64,000 nt of DNA from Effrenium voratum (GCA_963377175.1 CAUJNA010001502.1:35001-99000), one strand, 5' to 3'; positions 22,200-37,226 are shown, numbered from the stretch's first letter. The notes: a model not told the origin generated them from the sequence alone. Numbers and translations: made by a program.

Positions 22200-23180
22200 C
22201 GGACTTATGGATGTATGGTATATGGGTTGATTTGTTGGAGACCCTGCAAAAAATGGCTTGCCACTTGGTTTCCCTGCAAACCACCCAATCTCGAAGAAAG
22301 ACACACCCAAATGTATGTAAGGGGCACGTGAGGGTATGCGTGAATAATATGATATCTGGCACCCCGCAACCCTAAAACAATTCACCTGGAAAAGGCCTCG
22401 ACGAGTGCCCAAGAATCGGTGGAACGGAGTATCTAAACTTGCTCGTTCTCCGTAGGTCATGAAACTTGGGGTTCGGGAAAGAACCGGCAGGGGATCCCCT
22501 TGAAGGAAACCACAAATTATGCTTCAGTGGGTCATCCCTTTCCTCCTAAGAACAAGCCACTACCAGGAACTGAAAGAAAGCGGAATACATACCCAAGAAC
22601 AACCACGAAACATCGGGTTGTGCCTCTTGAGGGAATCCTTTTTGGGTGTGGCTTAAAGAGAAACCACCACGAACCCACTTCTTTTGGGGACCCCTAGTTT
22701 AATACAAACCATCTAAGACTAAGAAAAATGGACCCCGAGCCATCCCCTGTGGCCTAGGCAGGGGGCATCCCTTACGCGGCACGCATCATACCATAAGAGC
22801 CATCTCTTGTTTCGGCTTAACCCCGTGTCGGGAGGCAGAAAGCCAAGAAAGGCCTAACATGGGACCAACAAAATAGATTAGTTTTGGGTTCCCATGGCAA
22901 CTCCCTTCTGACCAACCAGGAAATGGGCGTGCCCCTTTTGAAACCCCAATGCTGGTTGTCCTTTTTGTCTTGTAAAACCAGCCGAACTATCAGGATTGGT
23001 GGTTCGGAAGTGTTCCGGGGTCACCAGGGGTTCAAACCCCTAGTTCTCACCAATCCAAACCGCTTCAGGGGCAACCGGAATCACTCCCCAGGTTCCGACT
23101 TTGACCGCCAACCACCACCAGACAACCCATCAGAACCTGTCAAAACCACACAGAAAACCGTCATAACATGACCCCTGGCC
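22200..23180. other. Non-coding stretch
   Basis: No exon-like island. Text near 22500-22700 and 22980-23090 is repeat-like (ACCAGGGGTTCAAACCCC). Confidence 0.35.
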
Positions 23181-23181
23181 C

Positions 23182-23241
23182 CTAAGCTCCTTGTCCATGG
23201 CCTGGAACTCCTCGAACCAGGCGCGCTCAAAGTGGTCCAGC
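23182..23241 (-). CDS. Putative minus-strand mini-exon, LDHFERAWFEEFQAMDKEL
   Basis: Acceptor ccaccctccgtag, then G + LDHFERAWFEEFQAMDKEL + AG, 60 nt. The peptide is strongly helix-like and charged. The natural donor is CTTAG|GGGCC, which is not GT/GC/GA, so the exact end is uncertain by a few bases. Not recognised. Confidence 0.5.
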
Positions 23242-23848
23242 CTACGGAGGGTGGTCTAAACATGGCGGACAAAGCCCAAACCTTCCGTATACAATTAAAA
23301 TGGGTCTAATGTCGGAACTTGGGTGAGCGAAAACGAGAATCTATTGGCCACCAAAAACGATAATGAGATCTTGCCTGACTCTGGCAATTGTTTTTAGTCC
23401 GCCCTAAAGGAGACACCAGAAAATGGTGTGTAAACATGGAAGGATCCCCTAAAAAGTTCCACTCAAACAATCAGCCCCAAAAAGGATAGCCTGAAAAACA
23501 AAAACACTCGCATATGGATGAAAGGCTTCGCCAATGCGACCAAGAGACGCCACAAGATACAAGGGTCCTGGTTAGACGCCACACTTGTTTTTGGGAAAAT
23601 TAAGAGGTTCAAGAGTCCCCCATGTCCGCGCAGATTTTGACCATGTGGGCGGCGTGTTTGTTTTTTGGGGGAGGGGGACCCTCAAAACGGTTGTTGTCCC
23701 TGCGGTTTCCTTTAAACAATAAATAAATAAAACAGGGACACCCTCCGAAAAATCCACCCAATTGGATCAAACCCCAAAGGGGGAATTGGCTGAGTCGCCT
23801 CTCCTCACTGGGGGAACCCCATCGGGGGCCAGGCCAAAGACTCAGCTC

Positions 23849-23919
23849 CTGGGGCGGCGTGGTGCGCAGAGTGGCCAGCGCATCCTTCACCTCTTGCAAG
23901 GTGCAGCCCCTGGCGACTT
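23849..23919 (-). CDS. Putative minus-strand mini-exon, VARGCTLQEVKDALATL...
   Basis: Acceptor gcggaagtataccag and a GA donor (CCCCAG|GAGCTGAG) bracket 71 nt reading VARGCTLQEVKDALATLRTT PPQ, phase 2 in, 0 out. Amphipathic helix in character. Not recognised. Confidence 0.5.
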
Positions 23920-24606
23920 CTGGTATACTTCCGCTGTCAGGACTAACTTGAGTTTTTGGTACCCCACTATCCCATTCGAATTTCCCCATCGCCCACAAAC
24001 GTGGAACCCACTATCCCGGACCCCCTTTTGGAGGAAGCTCGCCTCCTCCCAGTCATGCCTTCGAGAGCAAGGAACGGCTTCCATCTTTCTAGGCTTTCCT
24101 CTTGAGTCTTGGCTTCTGATCGAATTTGGATCGGGGTCAGTCATGTTGAAACAGATGCTGTTTGAAAGTTTGATGAATGTGTTCCTTAATTGTGGGGGCC
24201 AGGCAGGGTTTCTGATTGCCTATCTGGCCGCAACCCGGCCCTCCCCCCAAACAAAAAACAGAAGGAAAAAAGAGAAAAGAACATAACATCAAACTCGTTA
24301 TTTTGGCCTGGCAAAATAAATGATGTTTCAACAGCTATCATTTAAGAAGCCCTGAGAAGACAACCCCCAACAGTTGGTGTTGTGACAAGCAGTAGCTGGT
24401 AACCTCGGTTGCAACCCTCAAACAAATCGACAACCCCTCCCCCCTTCCTAAGCAACGATTCCGGTCGAAAAGGCTGGCCCCTGAAGGCACGCCAAGCCGC
24501 ACCGCCCACTGGTTGTGCTCCACATTTGGCCCAGCCCACCCATGTTTGGGGGCGGGGTGGGGAGCTAGTCACGCATTCACATCAAGGCCCACACAAACTA
24601 ACAGGG

Positions 24607-24885
<279 letters not shown>

Positions 24886-25084
24886 GACGCTGCGTCCAAA
24901 GGGTCTTAACTCAACAAGGCAACGGAAACTAACAGGGGCGCCTCCCTGAATTTCAACCGCAAAAGCCAACATTGCCTCAAACAAAGGCGCCTTTAGGTTT
25001 CCCGTTAATGGCGGCCAGCCCCGTTACAATATTTGGCCTAACCACTCCTCGCCTCCCGACCCAAACAAAAAACAAGGCCCCGGC

Positions 25085-25179
25085 CTCCGGAAGATCTTGG
25101 GCGAGTACATCCGATTCACCTTGTACTGCACCCGCAGCAATCCTCGGAAACGACGGAAACGGATGACACCCAGGAAGAC
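25085..25179 (-). CDS. Putative minus-strand exon, VFLGVIRFRRFRGLLRVQ...
   Basis: Acceptor gaatgtgatgaccag and a GC donor (CGGAG|GCCGGG) bracket 95 nt: VFLGVIRFRRFRGLLRVQYK, then VNRMYSPKIFR, phase 0 in, 2 out. It is rich in Arg and aromatic residues. One of the clearest islands in the left half. Family not recognised. Confidence 0.55.
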
Positions 25180-25259
25180 CTGGTCATCACATTCTTGTCC
25201 TAAGGCGAATGACCCCGACTGACCCTCCAATGAAGAAACCGGACCCAGCAAGGGGCCCT

Positions 25260-26100
25260 TGAAAACAACCCATTTTGAATTCCAAGGCTGGTTTCAAACG
25301 GACCCCCCGTGGAAAACAAACACGTGGAAAGTTGCAGGGTGCACGTCGGCACCAATGGACAGATCATGGCATACATGTTGTTTGCTGTTTATGAGGGTCA
25401 ACGTCTTCCCAAGGGGGGGTTAGGTAGGGTCAAACCATTCGACGTTCTCTCAGTACCCTGCCCCCAACAACAAAAAAACCGGGACATATGCCCTTCATAC
25501 AGTGGCTATATAATGGTGGCCGCATACCCTTTCCTTGTAATCTGGTGGTAGTGGTTTTGGTAGTGAAACCATCGAGTTTCATGATCCGCACGAAAATCGG
25601 CACGCTTGAGGGACCTGGTCCTTCCTTCGGCCTTCGGACCTTCGGACCTAAAAGGCTACCCTCCCTCCCCGAAACCCAGTGAGGTCCCTCCAAAAGGGGA
25701 TTCCTCCAACGGTTTTCAGATTCCGCTGTGTGCAGGAAAGCTGTCAGAAGGATCCTGACATGGTTTTAGGGCCTCCAGCTCCATGTATCTGGGTGGGTTA
25801 ATCTGTTCAGGTGACGTGACCTGGACCAAAATGCGCCAACAAACACGAAGCATCACCAAAGGACCAGGCTTTTCAAACACATATCACCCAGGTTGCCTCA
25901 ACAGAAAATGACGTCCAGCGAAGGCAACGGTCCACGGTAAGGTGGTCGATGTGTTCCTAGCAGCCTTTTGGAGGGGATGGGCGACCTCATGAAAGTGCCT
26001 GTGTTTTGGGGGGATGACTTATTTCAAGTTTGACCTACGACAAAAATGCCCTAGCCATGGAAAGCCAAAAGGTCAATGTCGATTCTTTTGGTCTGCAAGT
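25260..26100. other. Non-coding stretch
   Basis: No exon-like island. It contains a CCTTCGGCCTTCGGACCTTC short tandem near 25622. Confidence 0.35.
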
Positions 26101-26106
26101 GAGCAC

Positions 26107-26150
26107 CCGCTGCGTCCCGATTTGCCGACCGAGATGCCGATGGAAGCGTC
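26107..26150 (-). CDS. Putative minus-strand mini-exon, DASIGISVGKSGRSG
   Basis: Acceptor cctcgttcggcag, then DASIGISVGKSGRS + GG to a GT donor (AGCGG|GTGCTC), 44 nt. The VGKSG motif recalls a P-loop end, but GxxxxGK is incomplete. A 226-codon plus frame (26030-26710) overlaps it but is less protein-like. Confidence 0.38.
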
Positions 26151-26413
26151 CTGCCGAACGAGGAACAACTCTCCATCGGGCAACATGGAAAATTGGAGGA
26201 AACCAGGAGGTAACGAGGCGGAAACTTGAAGGGGTGGGAGTTGTGGGCCCTAGATTCTTAGCCTTGCCGAACGTGTCAACGACATTCAACGACAAAAGAA
26301 CAAATGTCATAATCATGGTGTACAAAAAGTACCGACTTCGCCCTTTGTTGGGTGATCAAGTTTGGCAAAGACAAGCACAAATATACCCAGAAAGCGATGT
26401 CCTTCAACATATC

Positions 26414-26475
26414 CTGGGCACAATAGCTGCAGGGGCGCTCGCCTGCTCACCGCAAATTGGACAACCAATGGTGCC
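26414..26475 (-). CDS. Putative minus-strand mini-exon, GTIGCPICGEQASAPA...
   Basis: A strong acceptor (catgccgtgtttgtacag), then GTIGCPICGEQASAPAAIVP in 62 nt to a possible GA donor (CCCAG|GATATG). It carries a single CPIC pair, too little to call a zinc finger. An internal GTGAGC donor is an alternative end. Confidence 0.4.
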
Positions 26476-27081
26476 CTGTACAAACACGGCATGCAAGCAG
26501 CGGCCGGCAATTCCGCTGCTCTCAATTGCAACCATGTTTGAAAATCATAAACAACATGGCCTTATTAAGGAGGTCCAGTGGGGGCTCAAAAAGCAATCTA
26601 ACCTATATTTACACAGTACTGATGCTGCCGGCATAGAGGGGGGCACGGATCGGGTACCAAACTTGGTCGACGCTCAATCCCCAAAGGCCACAAACCGACC
26701 TTGCACTTGACAACGCTCAACTGCAACCATTGCAACTCAGACCCAACATCATAAGATGATTCAATGAATGGCTCCGTAAAAGTGGAGAGGAAACTTTTAG
26801 AAGGGAAACTACAACACTTTGTTGGGAAAACAACGTTCTTTGCTGCAACTTAGCTTGCTTCCGGGAAAGGTTGCCAAAAAACGAGTCCAAACTGTTTGTT
26901 TTCTTCAAGCATCAAGTCCGGGAACTCCGGAAGGGACAAACAAAAAAATAACTACATGCCATGAAAGTGAAGTGAAGGCACAAACCCAGGGATCCATTTT
27001 TGGGGTAAGTTATCCCCACAAGGACTGAAACCAGGGCACTTTTGAAATACATCTGGATTCAACTGGGTGGCTTGACATGGC

Positions 27082-27185
27082 AGGATCCCGCTGATGCGTT
27101 CACGATTTCTGGAGCCGTGCCTCCCTCTCGGTTTGCTCGCTCGCCTGAACCATCGGTGTGGCGCGTGGGGTGAATGCAGACGTGC
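27082..27185 (-). CDS. Putative minus-strand exon after a TA repeat
   Basis: The TA microsatellite at 27188-27204 runs into an acceptor (atatatatacag). The best frame reads HVCIHPTRHTDGSGERANRE then GGTAPEIVNASAGSC. The donor is unclear, so the lower boundary is approximate. Not recognised. Confidence 0.38.
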
Positions 27186-27187
27186 CT

Positions 27188-27204
27188 GTATATATATATA
27201 TATA
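27188..27204. repeat. TA microsatellite next to a splice acceptor
   Basis: A short TA run directly upstream (minus sense) of the putative exon at 27082-27185. Confidence 0.7.
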
Positions 27205-28113
27205 ACATGCTGAGTATAAACTTGTATACATAGTTCTATACATACGCATATCGGGTGGTGGTTGGGTACCCTTCTTGTGCTTGGTCTGAAGGGACATCAA
27301 AAGCAAAACCACAATGTTCCCCCTATCTTGACACGTCAAATTACAACAAGGAATCAACAAGGACCTGCCTCACTACAAGTCCAAAGATTCCCCAACGACC
27401 CATACCGAACCCCAACTGGGACAGCATTGCCTCCGGGCCAAAAAACCTCGGTACAGCATCCTCCCCTGCATCCACAAATCAATAACGCGTATGGGGAAAC
27501 ACCCCCCCTCCATGTTAGTATCACAACACTTCACGGTTTTTGGGCAAGTCAGCAAATGTTCGTGGCTAAACTACCCAGCTCCAAGAACGAACCAACAGCG
27601 GCGGAACGGTGGGGAACTGTTTGGCCGATTGGCTCACCCCCGACGCTTTGTTCGCGGCCGACCTCCCGCTGCACTTGCTAAACCTGGCAAACCACATGTC
27701 ATTGCCTTTGTTCGTTGATTTAGGGGCGGGGGTCTGAATAGAATCCTTGGAATACCTTCCCACCAACTAACCTGGCCAGATTGAAAGGAAAGTTGCCTTA
27801 GAGCAATCCTCAGGTTGCACATCGGAAGTGTAAGTTTAGGCCCGAACGTCTCACATCGGCAACTTCTACAAGCAAAACCTGGCTTCAGGTCTCGCCCCCA
27901 AGAAAGGGCCCATCGTGGCATTGGCTCGTGTTACCCTCGAATTGAGCTCGCCCTTGTCATTGGCGTCTGGTGGTTGGGTTTTATGTTTTTCAAACAAGTA
28001 CTCAGTTGCCCAAAGAACCCCCCCAAAAAAAAGTGGCCATGGCTCAAAACGAACACCAAAACGGGGAACCTAGGTCACAAGGTCGGGGCATGGATTGACG
28101 GAGCTTGGGGCAC

Positions 28114-28180
28114 GTGAGATTCTCCACGGGTTCACGGATCTTTCCCGAGCCTCGTGCGGCTGGACCGTCAGCTGGAAGTC
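28114..28180 (-). CDS. Putative minus-strand mini-exon, DFQLTVQPHEARERSVNPWR
   Basis: A strong acceptor (ggcttttgctgacag), then 22 codons, DFQLTVQPHEARERSVNPWR IS, plus one base to a GT donor (TCAC|GTGCCC). Well bounded on both sides. Not recognised. Confidence 0.52.
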
Positions 28181-28339
28181 CTGTCAGCAAAAGCCACTAG
28201 ACCCTGTGCTCATGGGCTGCCAAAATTGGATGCCCGCCAGAATTAGTTGGGCTGACAAAAGGGGTTTGGAAGACTGCTTTCTTTGTGGGGGCAGCCCTAT
28301 ATGCCCACTCACCCAAAAAAAACACACTCACACATGACT

Positions 28340-28740
28340 TAATCTGGTTGCAGTTGTGCTAACACCAGCAAACCCATTCAGGCAGTGCAGCTCTCCCCTC
28401 CTTGGCCATCCTGTGATTTCCCCTCTACTCATACGCTACCAGTATGGCTGGGCTTCCCACACATTAAGAGAAGCATGAAACTATCCACGTCCACTCGTGG
28501 CTTGATGTGAGGGAAATCTAGGAATTGTGGCTATAGGTGGGTGGGTGGCTGGGTGACACTCATGACTGGGCATGTGGTTTGATTGGGAACTTCTTGGTGG
28601 ACATGTTTTAGGTGGGGGATTCGTGTCCACCGACCACATGGGTGTTCCAAATTGAAATCATCATTGATCAGAACCTTCTTTTACAAGTAACACCCTCACA
28701 TGGAGGTTCCAAGCTAAATGACCACACCCACACGAATTGG
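28340..28740. other. Non-coding stretch
   Basis: G/T-rich plus-strand text with GGTGGGTGGGTGGC, no exon-like island. Confidence 0.35.
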
Positions 28741-28744
28741 TGGG

Positions 28745-29035
28745 GTGCGAAGAACTGAAAGACGGCGTGACGGGTCACATAGCCAAGGTCCATGACTTGG
28801 GTCAATGTCCTTCGATTCCATGTGGCCCAGGACTGCCAAAGTGTACTCTTCCAAGGCCTCGTTTTGCTCCTTCAAATTGTAGTCCTCCTCAGGGCGTTGC
28901 ATCGCCACTTGGCCTCCCTGGCGGCTCCGCCATCGCGCGGTTCAGCTTGCGGCACTTCTCCACATATCATTTCTGCGTGTCACTGCCGTGCTTCTCCAGC
29001 CACCATTGCGCCACAAGCTTTGCAGAAGGCTGACG
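28745..29035 (-). pseudogene. Disrupted coiled-coil protein fragment
   Basis: Minus-strand reading starts after the acceptor agccttctgcaaag (possible) with LVAQWWLEKHGSDTQK, then a TGA, then YVEKCRKLNRAMAE. It shifts frame to REAKWRCNAL and shifts again to EEDYNLKEQNEALEEYTLAV then LGHMESKDIDPSHGP. Joining the pieces gives one continuous heptad-like helix, so this looks like a real coding sequence with two single-base losses (both at G-rich spots) and one nonsense change. It could be a pseudogene fragment or an assembly with uncorrected indels. The source protein is not recognised. Confidence 0.5.
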
Positions 29036-29654
29036 TTGAACAGGTGCCATGCTTCTGCTGTACTATAAGGGTGTCACTCTTTTTAGAGACCCCCAAAATG
29101 GATTGGTTTTCCTTTCGGTTTCCCCCTGCCAACTAAAACGGGGTTCCCCAACATAAAGACGAGCCGCACATTCTGCCTTCGGTTCTCTTCAAGCGTCGAG
29201 GGAAAAGGAATTACATTTTTCCGACTATATGCCCGGACTTGCACAGACCCACTCCAAAAGGACTTAGCATTCCATGCTTCTGTTCAACCTGCCCAATTTC
29301 ATGGGTTTCTCTAGACATCCTATGCCTCTCATGTCTTGTGGATATGGCTCCAAAATCGAACCCCGGCAAATACAAAAGTACACCGACTAACACCTGTGGT
29401 CCCGTGGCTCTTAAATTTTGAGCCACAGCGTTTGAAGGGTCGATTTTGGAACCCTGCAACGCCCCCGATGTGTAAGCGAGTCTCTCTGCCAAACAGTGAT
29501 TCATCAGGAGCCCCTGGCACCCCAAATTATGAGAGCCTTGACTATCTTGACTCAATGGGAGACACAAAGCAGAAGGGCCCGCGCACTCGTTCTTGGCGGT
29601 TCACTTTAGAGGGAAACACCCAAAACTAAGACGGGCACCTGGGGTTCGGAACAC

Positions 29655-29759
29655 GTCTCCAGCCTCCGCCTGAGCCTTCTTTCGGGCGCCGTCTCCGAAG
29701 CCCGCCGTCTCCGCGGCTTGAGACTGGAGCTGCCAGCAGGGCCAGGAAGACAGCACCTC
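29655..29759 (-). CDS. Putative minus-strand exon, EVLSSWPCWQLQSQAAETAG...
   Basis: Acceptor gactcgcccttag and GT donor (GGAGAC|GTGTTC) enclose exactly 35 codons in phase 0: EVLSSWPCWQLQSQAAETAG, then FGDGARKKAQAEAGD. Other frames are partly open, but this one is phase-consistent and protein-like. Not recognised. Confidence 0.5.
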
Positions 29760-30354
29760 CTAAGGGCGAGTCTCGGTCAGTTACCTTCGAATTTGCGGAG
29801 TGGTGGATTGGTGGTTAAGCAATCCTTGTTGACTTTGAGAGCGCCAAATAAGAGCGGAAAAAAAGGAACTAAGAGCGGACCACTAGTCTCTAAGTTTCCG
29901 CTCTTAGTTAGAACACTTTGTTAACTTTTAAGCCCACTTTGCCAGGGGTTGGGCATGTCATGTGCAAAACACCTGTGTCCGAGCCCGGCGGTGGTTTGGT
30001 GGTCTGCAGGTTGGGTGGTTTCCCATTTATCCTCTGGAACCATCAAATCCAAATCCAGTTCCCAACAATTGCAAACCATCTAAGTCGTAATCAATACCTG
30101 GTATTCAAATGGTCAGACTCTAAACGGCCGCGCACCCATCTATGGCTGAGTCTTTTTCCTTGCTGACTTTTATCTCCCTGCGTTTTGATTGTGGCTCAAC
30201 TAAGGATTGCCCGAGTGAGGGTCTCTACACCTGAATTCGGGAAGTCTTGGCTGGAATTAGGACCCCAGGAAAAAATATAAGATGTTCTCCTCTGAAAGAG
30301 ACCCTATGGCACATCGGTCCTTCTCCCTGTGAAGCGCCTGCTGCATGGGGGAGC

Positions 30355-30421
30355 CTGCGCAGCAAGCTTTCGCTCGGCTGGCGAGCAACGCGCTCGCGGT
30401 TGACTCGCTGGCAAATGGCAC
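30355..30421 (-). CDS. Putative minus-strand mini-exon, VPFASESTASALLASRAK...
   Basis: Acceptor ttccatttacccag and a GC donor (GCAG|GCTCCC) bracket 22 codons plus one base: VPFASESTASALLASRAKAC CA. On the opposite strand the same DNA reads LANGTWVNGTKV, which resembles the FHA-domain NGTxVNG loop. The minus reading has better splice sites. Confidence 0.38.
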
Positions 30422-30744
30422 CTGGGTAAATGGAACCAAAGTGTAAAACCTGCGTAACCCAAGCTCTTTAATTTGGAGCCACACCCAGGTCACAACTTGC
30501 AGTTGTCGCCCGCTGCCACCGTTCGCGCCTTGCCGTGGTTGCCCGGCCAGCACCTCACGCTGCGCCTCCTCCTGGCATGGCGTCTAACATATGGCCCCTT
30601 CTTGGACCCGGGTGCCACCAGGATCGCCGGGTCAAAACGGGACCCACAAAAAGGGACCGAAATTTGACAAGCAAAAAACGCGAGCGTCACCTGGCGGCTG
30701 TTGGGTTTAGAGTTACCCATCTTCCTATGACTTCCGCAGTGTGT

Positions 30745-30826
30745 GTTTTTTTTGCCCCCGAGATGAAAACTGTGTTTTTTTTTCGGGGGTCGTTTTTTTT
30801 GGTCGGGGGGCGGTTTTGTGCAACAT
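30745..30826 (+). repeat. T/G-rich block with GGTCGGGGGGCGGTTTTG motif
   Basis: Contains TTTTTTTTGCCCCCGAGATG, then CGGGGGTCGTTTTTTTTGG and GGTCGGGGGGCGGTTTTG. The last motif recurs in tandem at 39568-39731 and, altered, at 48409-48456, in the same orientation. The G runs could form quadruplexes. It lies about 1.1 kb upstream of the plus-strand gene cluster. Confidence 0.6.
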
Positions 30827-31181
30827 GAGCACTCCGAGCCATTTGTGTGGCTCCACTTGGTTTCCGCGTACTCGGGCAGTGGATGGTCGTGTTTTTCCAG
30901 GCGCGCTCCACCTTGCACTGCCTGTATGCGTGGCTTGTGTGTTACTGGCAGCTTACGGTGTCGCGATTTTTTTGCTGCAGCCAGCTAGCTGATCAAATGG
31001 CCAGGTCAGAGGGTTGCCCCATCATGACATGCCAAGTGCTAGCCTGCTGCAGCCGTATGGCACTGCTGCAAATCGAAGATGCAGGCCTGTTATTTCTGGA
31101 TTGCCTTTGTGATGGCAGTTGGTTCAAGTTGGCCCCCGAATCACACGCCCAGGCCTGGAAGATATGCCGAACTCATTCTGG

Positions 31182-31616
31182 CTAACTTCGATCCAGCTTA
31201 TGTTCGGGGATGACGTACTGTTCACCCGCAAAGAGCCTTGCTTTAAGTTTGGGAGCCGGGGTCCCTTTTTGCAATGCCCACATGTGTCCCAGGATGAGGG
31301 CTTTTCTGTCGCCGACGATTGTGTCCAAAGTATCGTCTCCAACTACAAACACCACGGTGTTGTCTACATGCTGCACTTGATGCTGACACAGGAAGCTTAA
31401 CCATCGAATCATGGGCCCTAGCCTCAACCCTGCACTTCGCAGCCTTTTTTCATTCTCGACACGCCAAGAATCGCCCCAGGCAACGTGCGCCATTGGGTGC
31501 TCCTGCCTGGCTCCGTGGGGCTCAGAGAGTGCAGTGCAATGAGCAAAAAGGCTCCATGTATGCACTTCTGTGCAACTTGCACGGCAATTCGCAATCATAG
31601 TTCTAAATCCGAGCAA
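31182..31616 (-). CDS. Minus-strand coding segment, ...VVFVVGDDTLDTIVGD...
   Basis: A 144-codon minus frame ends at a TAG (31182-31184). The last 62 codons are the most protein-like: HVDNTVVFVVGDDTLDTIVG, then KALILGHMWALQKG and LFAGEQYVIPEHKLDRS. An acceptor (tgtcagcatcaagtgcag) just before HVDN suggests the true exon is 31182-31370, with the rest intron or a separate exon. It sits directly upstream of, and divergent from, the plus-strand gene at 31917. I do not recognise a domain. Confidence 0.5.
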   Translation of the reverse strand: MLGFRTMIANCRASCTEVHTWSLFAHCTALSEPHGARQEHPMAHVAWGDSWRVENEKRLRSAGLRLGPMIRWLSFLCQHQVQHVDNTVVFVVGDDTLDTIVGDRKALILGHMWALQKGTPAPKLKARLFAGEQYVIPEHKLDRS

Positions 31617-31647
31617 TTCTTCTGAAGGGTTTGAATAGCGCTTGTGC

Positions 31648-31737
31648 CCCGCAGGTGTCCCAGATGGCCCGCCTGACCGCGCTGGCTTTCAAGCCGCCCC
31701 ACGTGCCCAGCCACAAGGCGGGCGCCCGTAGTCCTGC
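31648..31737 (-). CDS. Putative minus-strand exon, AGLRAPALWLGTWGGLKASA...
   Basis: Acceptor cccctgcgcgcag and a GC donor (TGCGGG|GCACAA) enclose exactly 30 codons in phase 0: AGLRAPALWLGTWGGLKASA, then VRRAIWDTCG. It is the exon next upstream of the segment at 31182-31370 and would join it in phase. Confidence 0.5.
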
Positions 31738-31916
31738 CTGCGCGCAGGGGGGATCGGATAGCACACAGTGCCGGACGCACGGCCGGGAAACCCTTGTCTT
31801 TTGTGCTTCAATAAAAACAGGAAACCATCCATCTTGGGGTCCCATTCTCAGACACACATGTAGCGCAGGCTCAAGTTTCCCAAGCGGGCTGGTTTCAGGA
31901 ATTCCGCAATCTCAGC

Positions 31917-35332
<3,416 letters not shown>

Positions 35333-35834
35333 TTTATATTTATTTCTTGGGGTCCATCGCGCCATGTGTACTGAACATGGCCTAATCTGCGTGACAACAC
35401 GCTTGCAATTGGAACATGTCTGGCGAAATAAGGGGAAAATTGTGCATGTGCTTGAGTGGGTCAGGGGAAGGTGAGTCTCTGTTAAGCTTGGGGAACCCTT
35501 GGTTGCTTGAACCATAGCGATCTCCTCTTTCATTTTTCGAGGGGGGATAGTTTGCTGTTTCCAACCTCCCTTTGCCAAGCTCGGGACCCTTACACATTGC
35601 AGTCTTAGAAGATTTTTTTCTGTCCCACGGCCGTGCACTGACATCTATTTTTGAAATATACTGTGAACAAGTTTCTGGGGGGGGGGCTTCCCCAACTTTT
35701 GGGTCAAGAGTGCGTTGCAGATAGTGATCCGAAAGAAGCCACATGCCCACCTTCAACTATTGCAAATGTTTTTGAACGTGCTGACAGCCCCGGCCCCGAG
35801 CTGGGCCTCAAAGAGCCTCGCGAGGATCCATTGA

Positions 35835-36930
35835 CCTAGCGAGGGGTTTGGCGTCGATTGCGGGATGCTATTTGATCTACCGAGGGACCGGCAACTTTTG
35901 AAGGAGTTTGTGTTTCCCCCAGAAACTGATAACATTTTATACAACTCTTCCACCGGAAGCCTCTCTACGGTTGAAATTGCGTTGCGTGACTGTTGTGGTT
36001 TTTTCCTCCCTCAGAAGCCACGTACAGTACGTCCGTCGATCTAGCGAGAGAGGGGGCGTTGCAACGTTTGAAGGAGTTTTTGCTCCCACTGAAATTTGCA
36101 ACGCTTTAAACCATTTCCACCAAAAGCCCACTGGAATTGCAACTTCAACTACGTGCTGAGGGAACTGTTCGCTAACAAAAAGCACATTCCATTGATCTGC
36201 CTTGCATCTCTTCACGGAGAGTTGGTGCTGCCCCCTAAAACTTGCTCCCCGCAAATCTATTGATCCATGCTTGGCAACGCCTTTCAACTGTTGGGGGGGA
36301 TTTCATTCAAAAAGCACTGTCGCGGGTTCCTTAGATCTAGCGCGGGACGAATTGGAACTCTTAAGGAGTTGGGACTGCCCCTTGAAATCTGCAAGTGAAA
36401 CCACAAATTTCAGTCCTGCAGTGATCTAGCGAGGGACTTGGTCAATCGCGGGCATTGGTGATATATATATATATATAAATATATGAGGGGGTTGGTGCCC
36501 CCCCTGAACTTTGAAAGTGTCCCTTGTCTTTTAACTGCCGAGGGGATTTCGCTTTGCCCCCAAAAGCCCTTCCAGACATCTATTTCTTACATTAACTTAT
36601 AAGTTCGGAGCGGGGAATTGCAAGTTTGGAGCGGGTCGACGCAGCCCTGAGCAGTCAAGGATTGAACACATTGTCCACGGAAGTCCTTCATTGTCGAGGG
36701 ATCTTTGGCGTCGCAGCTTTTGAGGGAGTTGGCGCTGCCCCCTGAAAATTGCAAGTTTGAAAGTAGTCCCCGGAAAGCCATGCTACTGGTCCGTGCTTGG
36801 CGATAATGACTGTTGGGGGCATTTCGTATCACCCTTAAAAAAACAACCTTTCCACTGAAATATAGAGAGGTTTGGTGGTTGGCCCTTGGGCCTAGCGAGG
36901 GACGGGGCACGTGCAAGTTTTGAGGGGCTT
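35835..36930 (+). repeat. Degenerate repeat array, GATCTAGCGAGGGAC...
   Basis: A unit like GATCTAGCGAGGGAC-GGGGCGTTGC, then AACTTTTGAAGGAGTTGGCG, then CTGCCCCCTGAAAATTGCAA recurs near 35835, 35873, 36036, 36333, 36420, 36690 and 36890, with strong divergence. Two more copies lie at 45810-45945. Non-coding filler between the first and second genes of the cluster. Confidence 0.65.
36457..36485. repeat. TA microsatellite
   Basis: A short ATATATAT run followed by AAATATATGAGG. Confidence 0.7.
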
Positions 36931-37071
36931 TTTCAATAATCCACCCCCCTTCTATTGATCTATAGTTAACAACTATGTTTAACTGCCATTTGGTTTTGCA
37001 TTACCCTCCCCCCCCCAGAATTCAGCATAGGGAAGTTGAAGCTGCCAATTAAACATCCATTCAAACCCGGC

Positions 37072-37170
37072 CTTCCCCGTCAGGTCGATGTCGGGGCTGC
37101 GCAGGGGCAGCATCAACCTCGCCAAGTTCGGTATTGGGCAGCCGGCGAGCAGTGCCCCAAACCGCCCGCG
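37072..37170 (-). CDS. Putative minus-strand exon inside the plus-strand cluster
   Basis: Acceptor aaatttggcttccag and a GC donor (GGGAAG|GCCGGG) enclose exactly 33 codons in phase 0: RGRFGALLAGCPIPNLARLM, then LPLRSPDIDLTGK. It is strongly GC-rich compared with its flanks. It lies between gene 1 (ends 35332) and the first visible exon of gene 2 (37227), on the opposite strand. Not recognised. A second minus frame and a plus frame are open too. Confidence 0.42.
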
Positions 37171-37226
37171 CTGGAAGCCAAATTTCCGTTGTTCTCGACA
37201 GGCTGCATTTGAATATATAATTACAG

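Noticed and set aside
26030..26710. 226-codon plus-strand open frame
   Set aside because: Composition is not protein-like over most of its length, no splice or start context, and better minus-strand islands lie within it.
30380..30450. Plus-strand SLANGTWVNGTKV, resembling an FHA-domain loop
   Set aside because: Only a short motif, followed at once by a stop. The minus strand has better splice sites and fits its neighbours.
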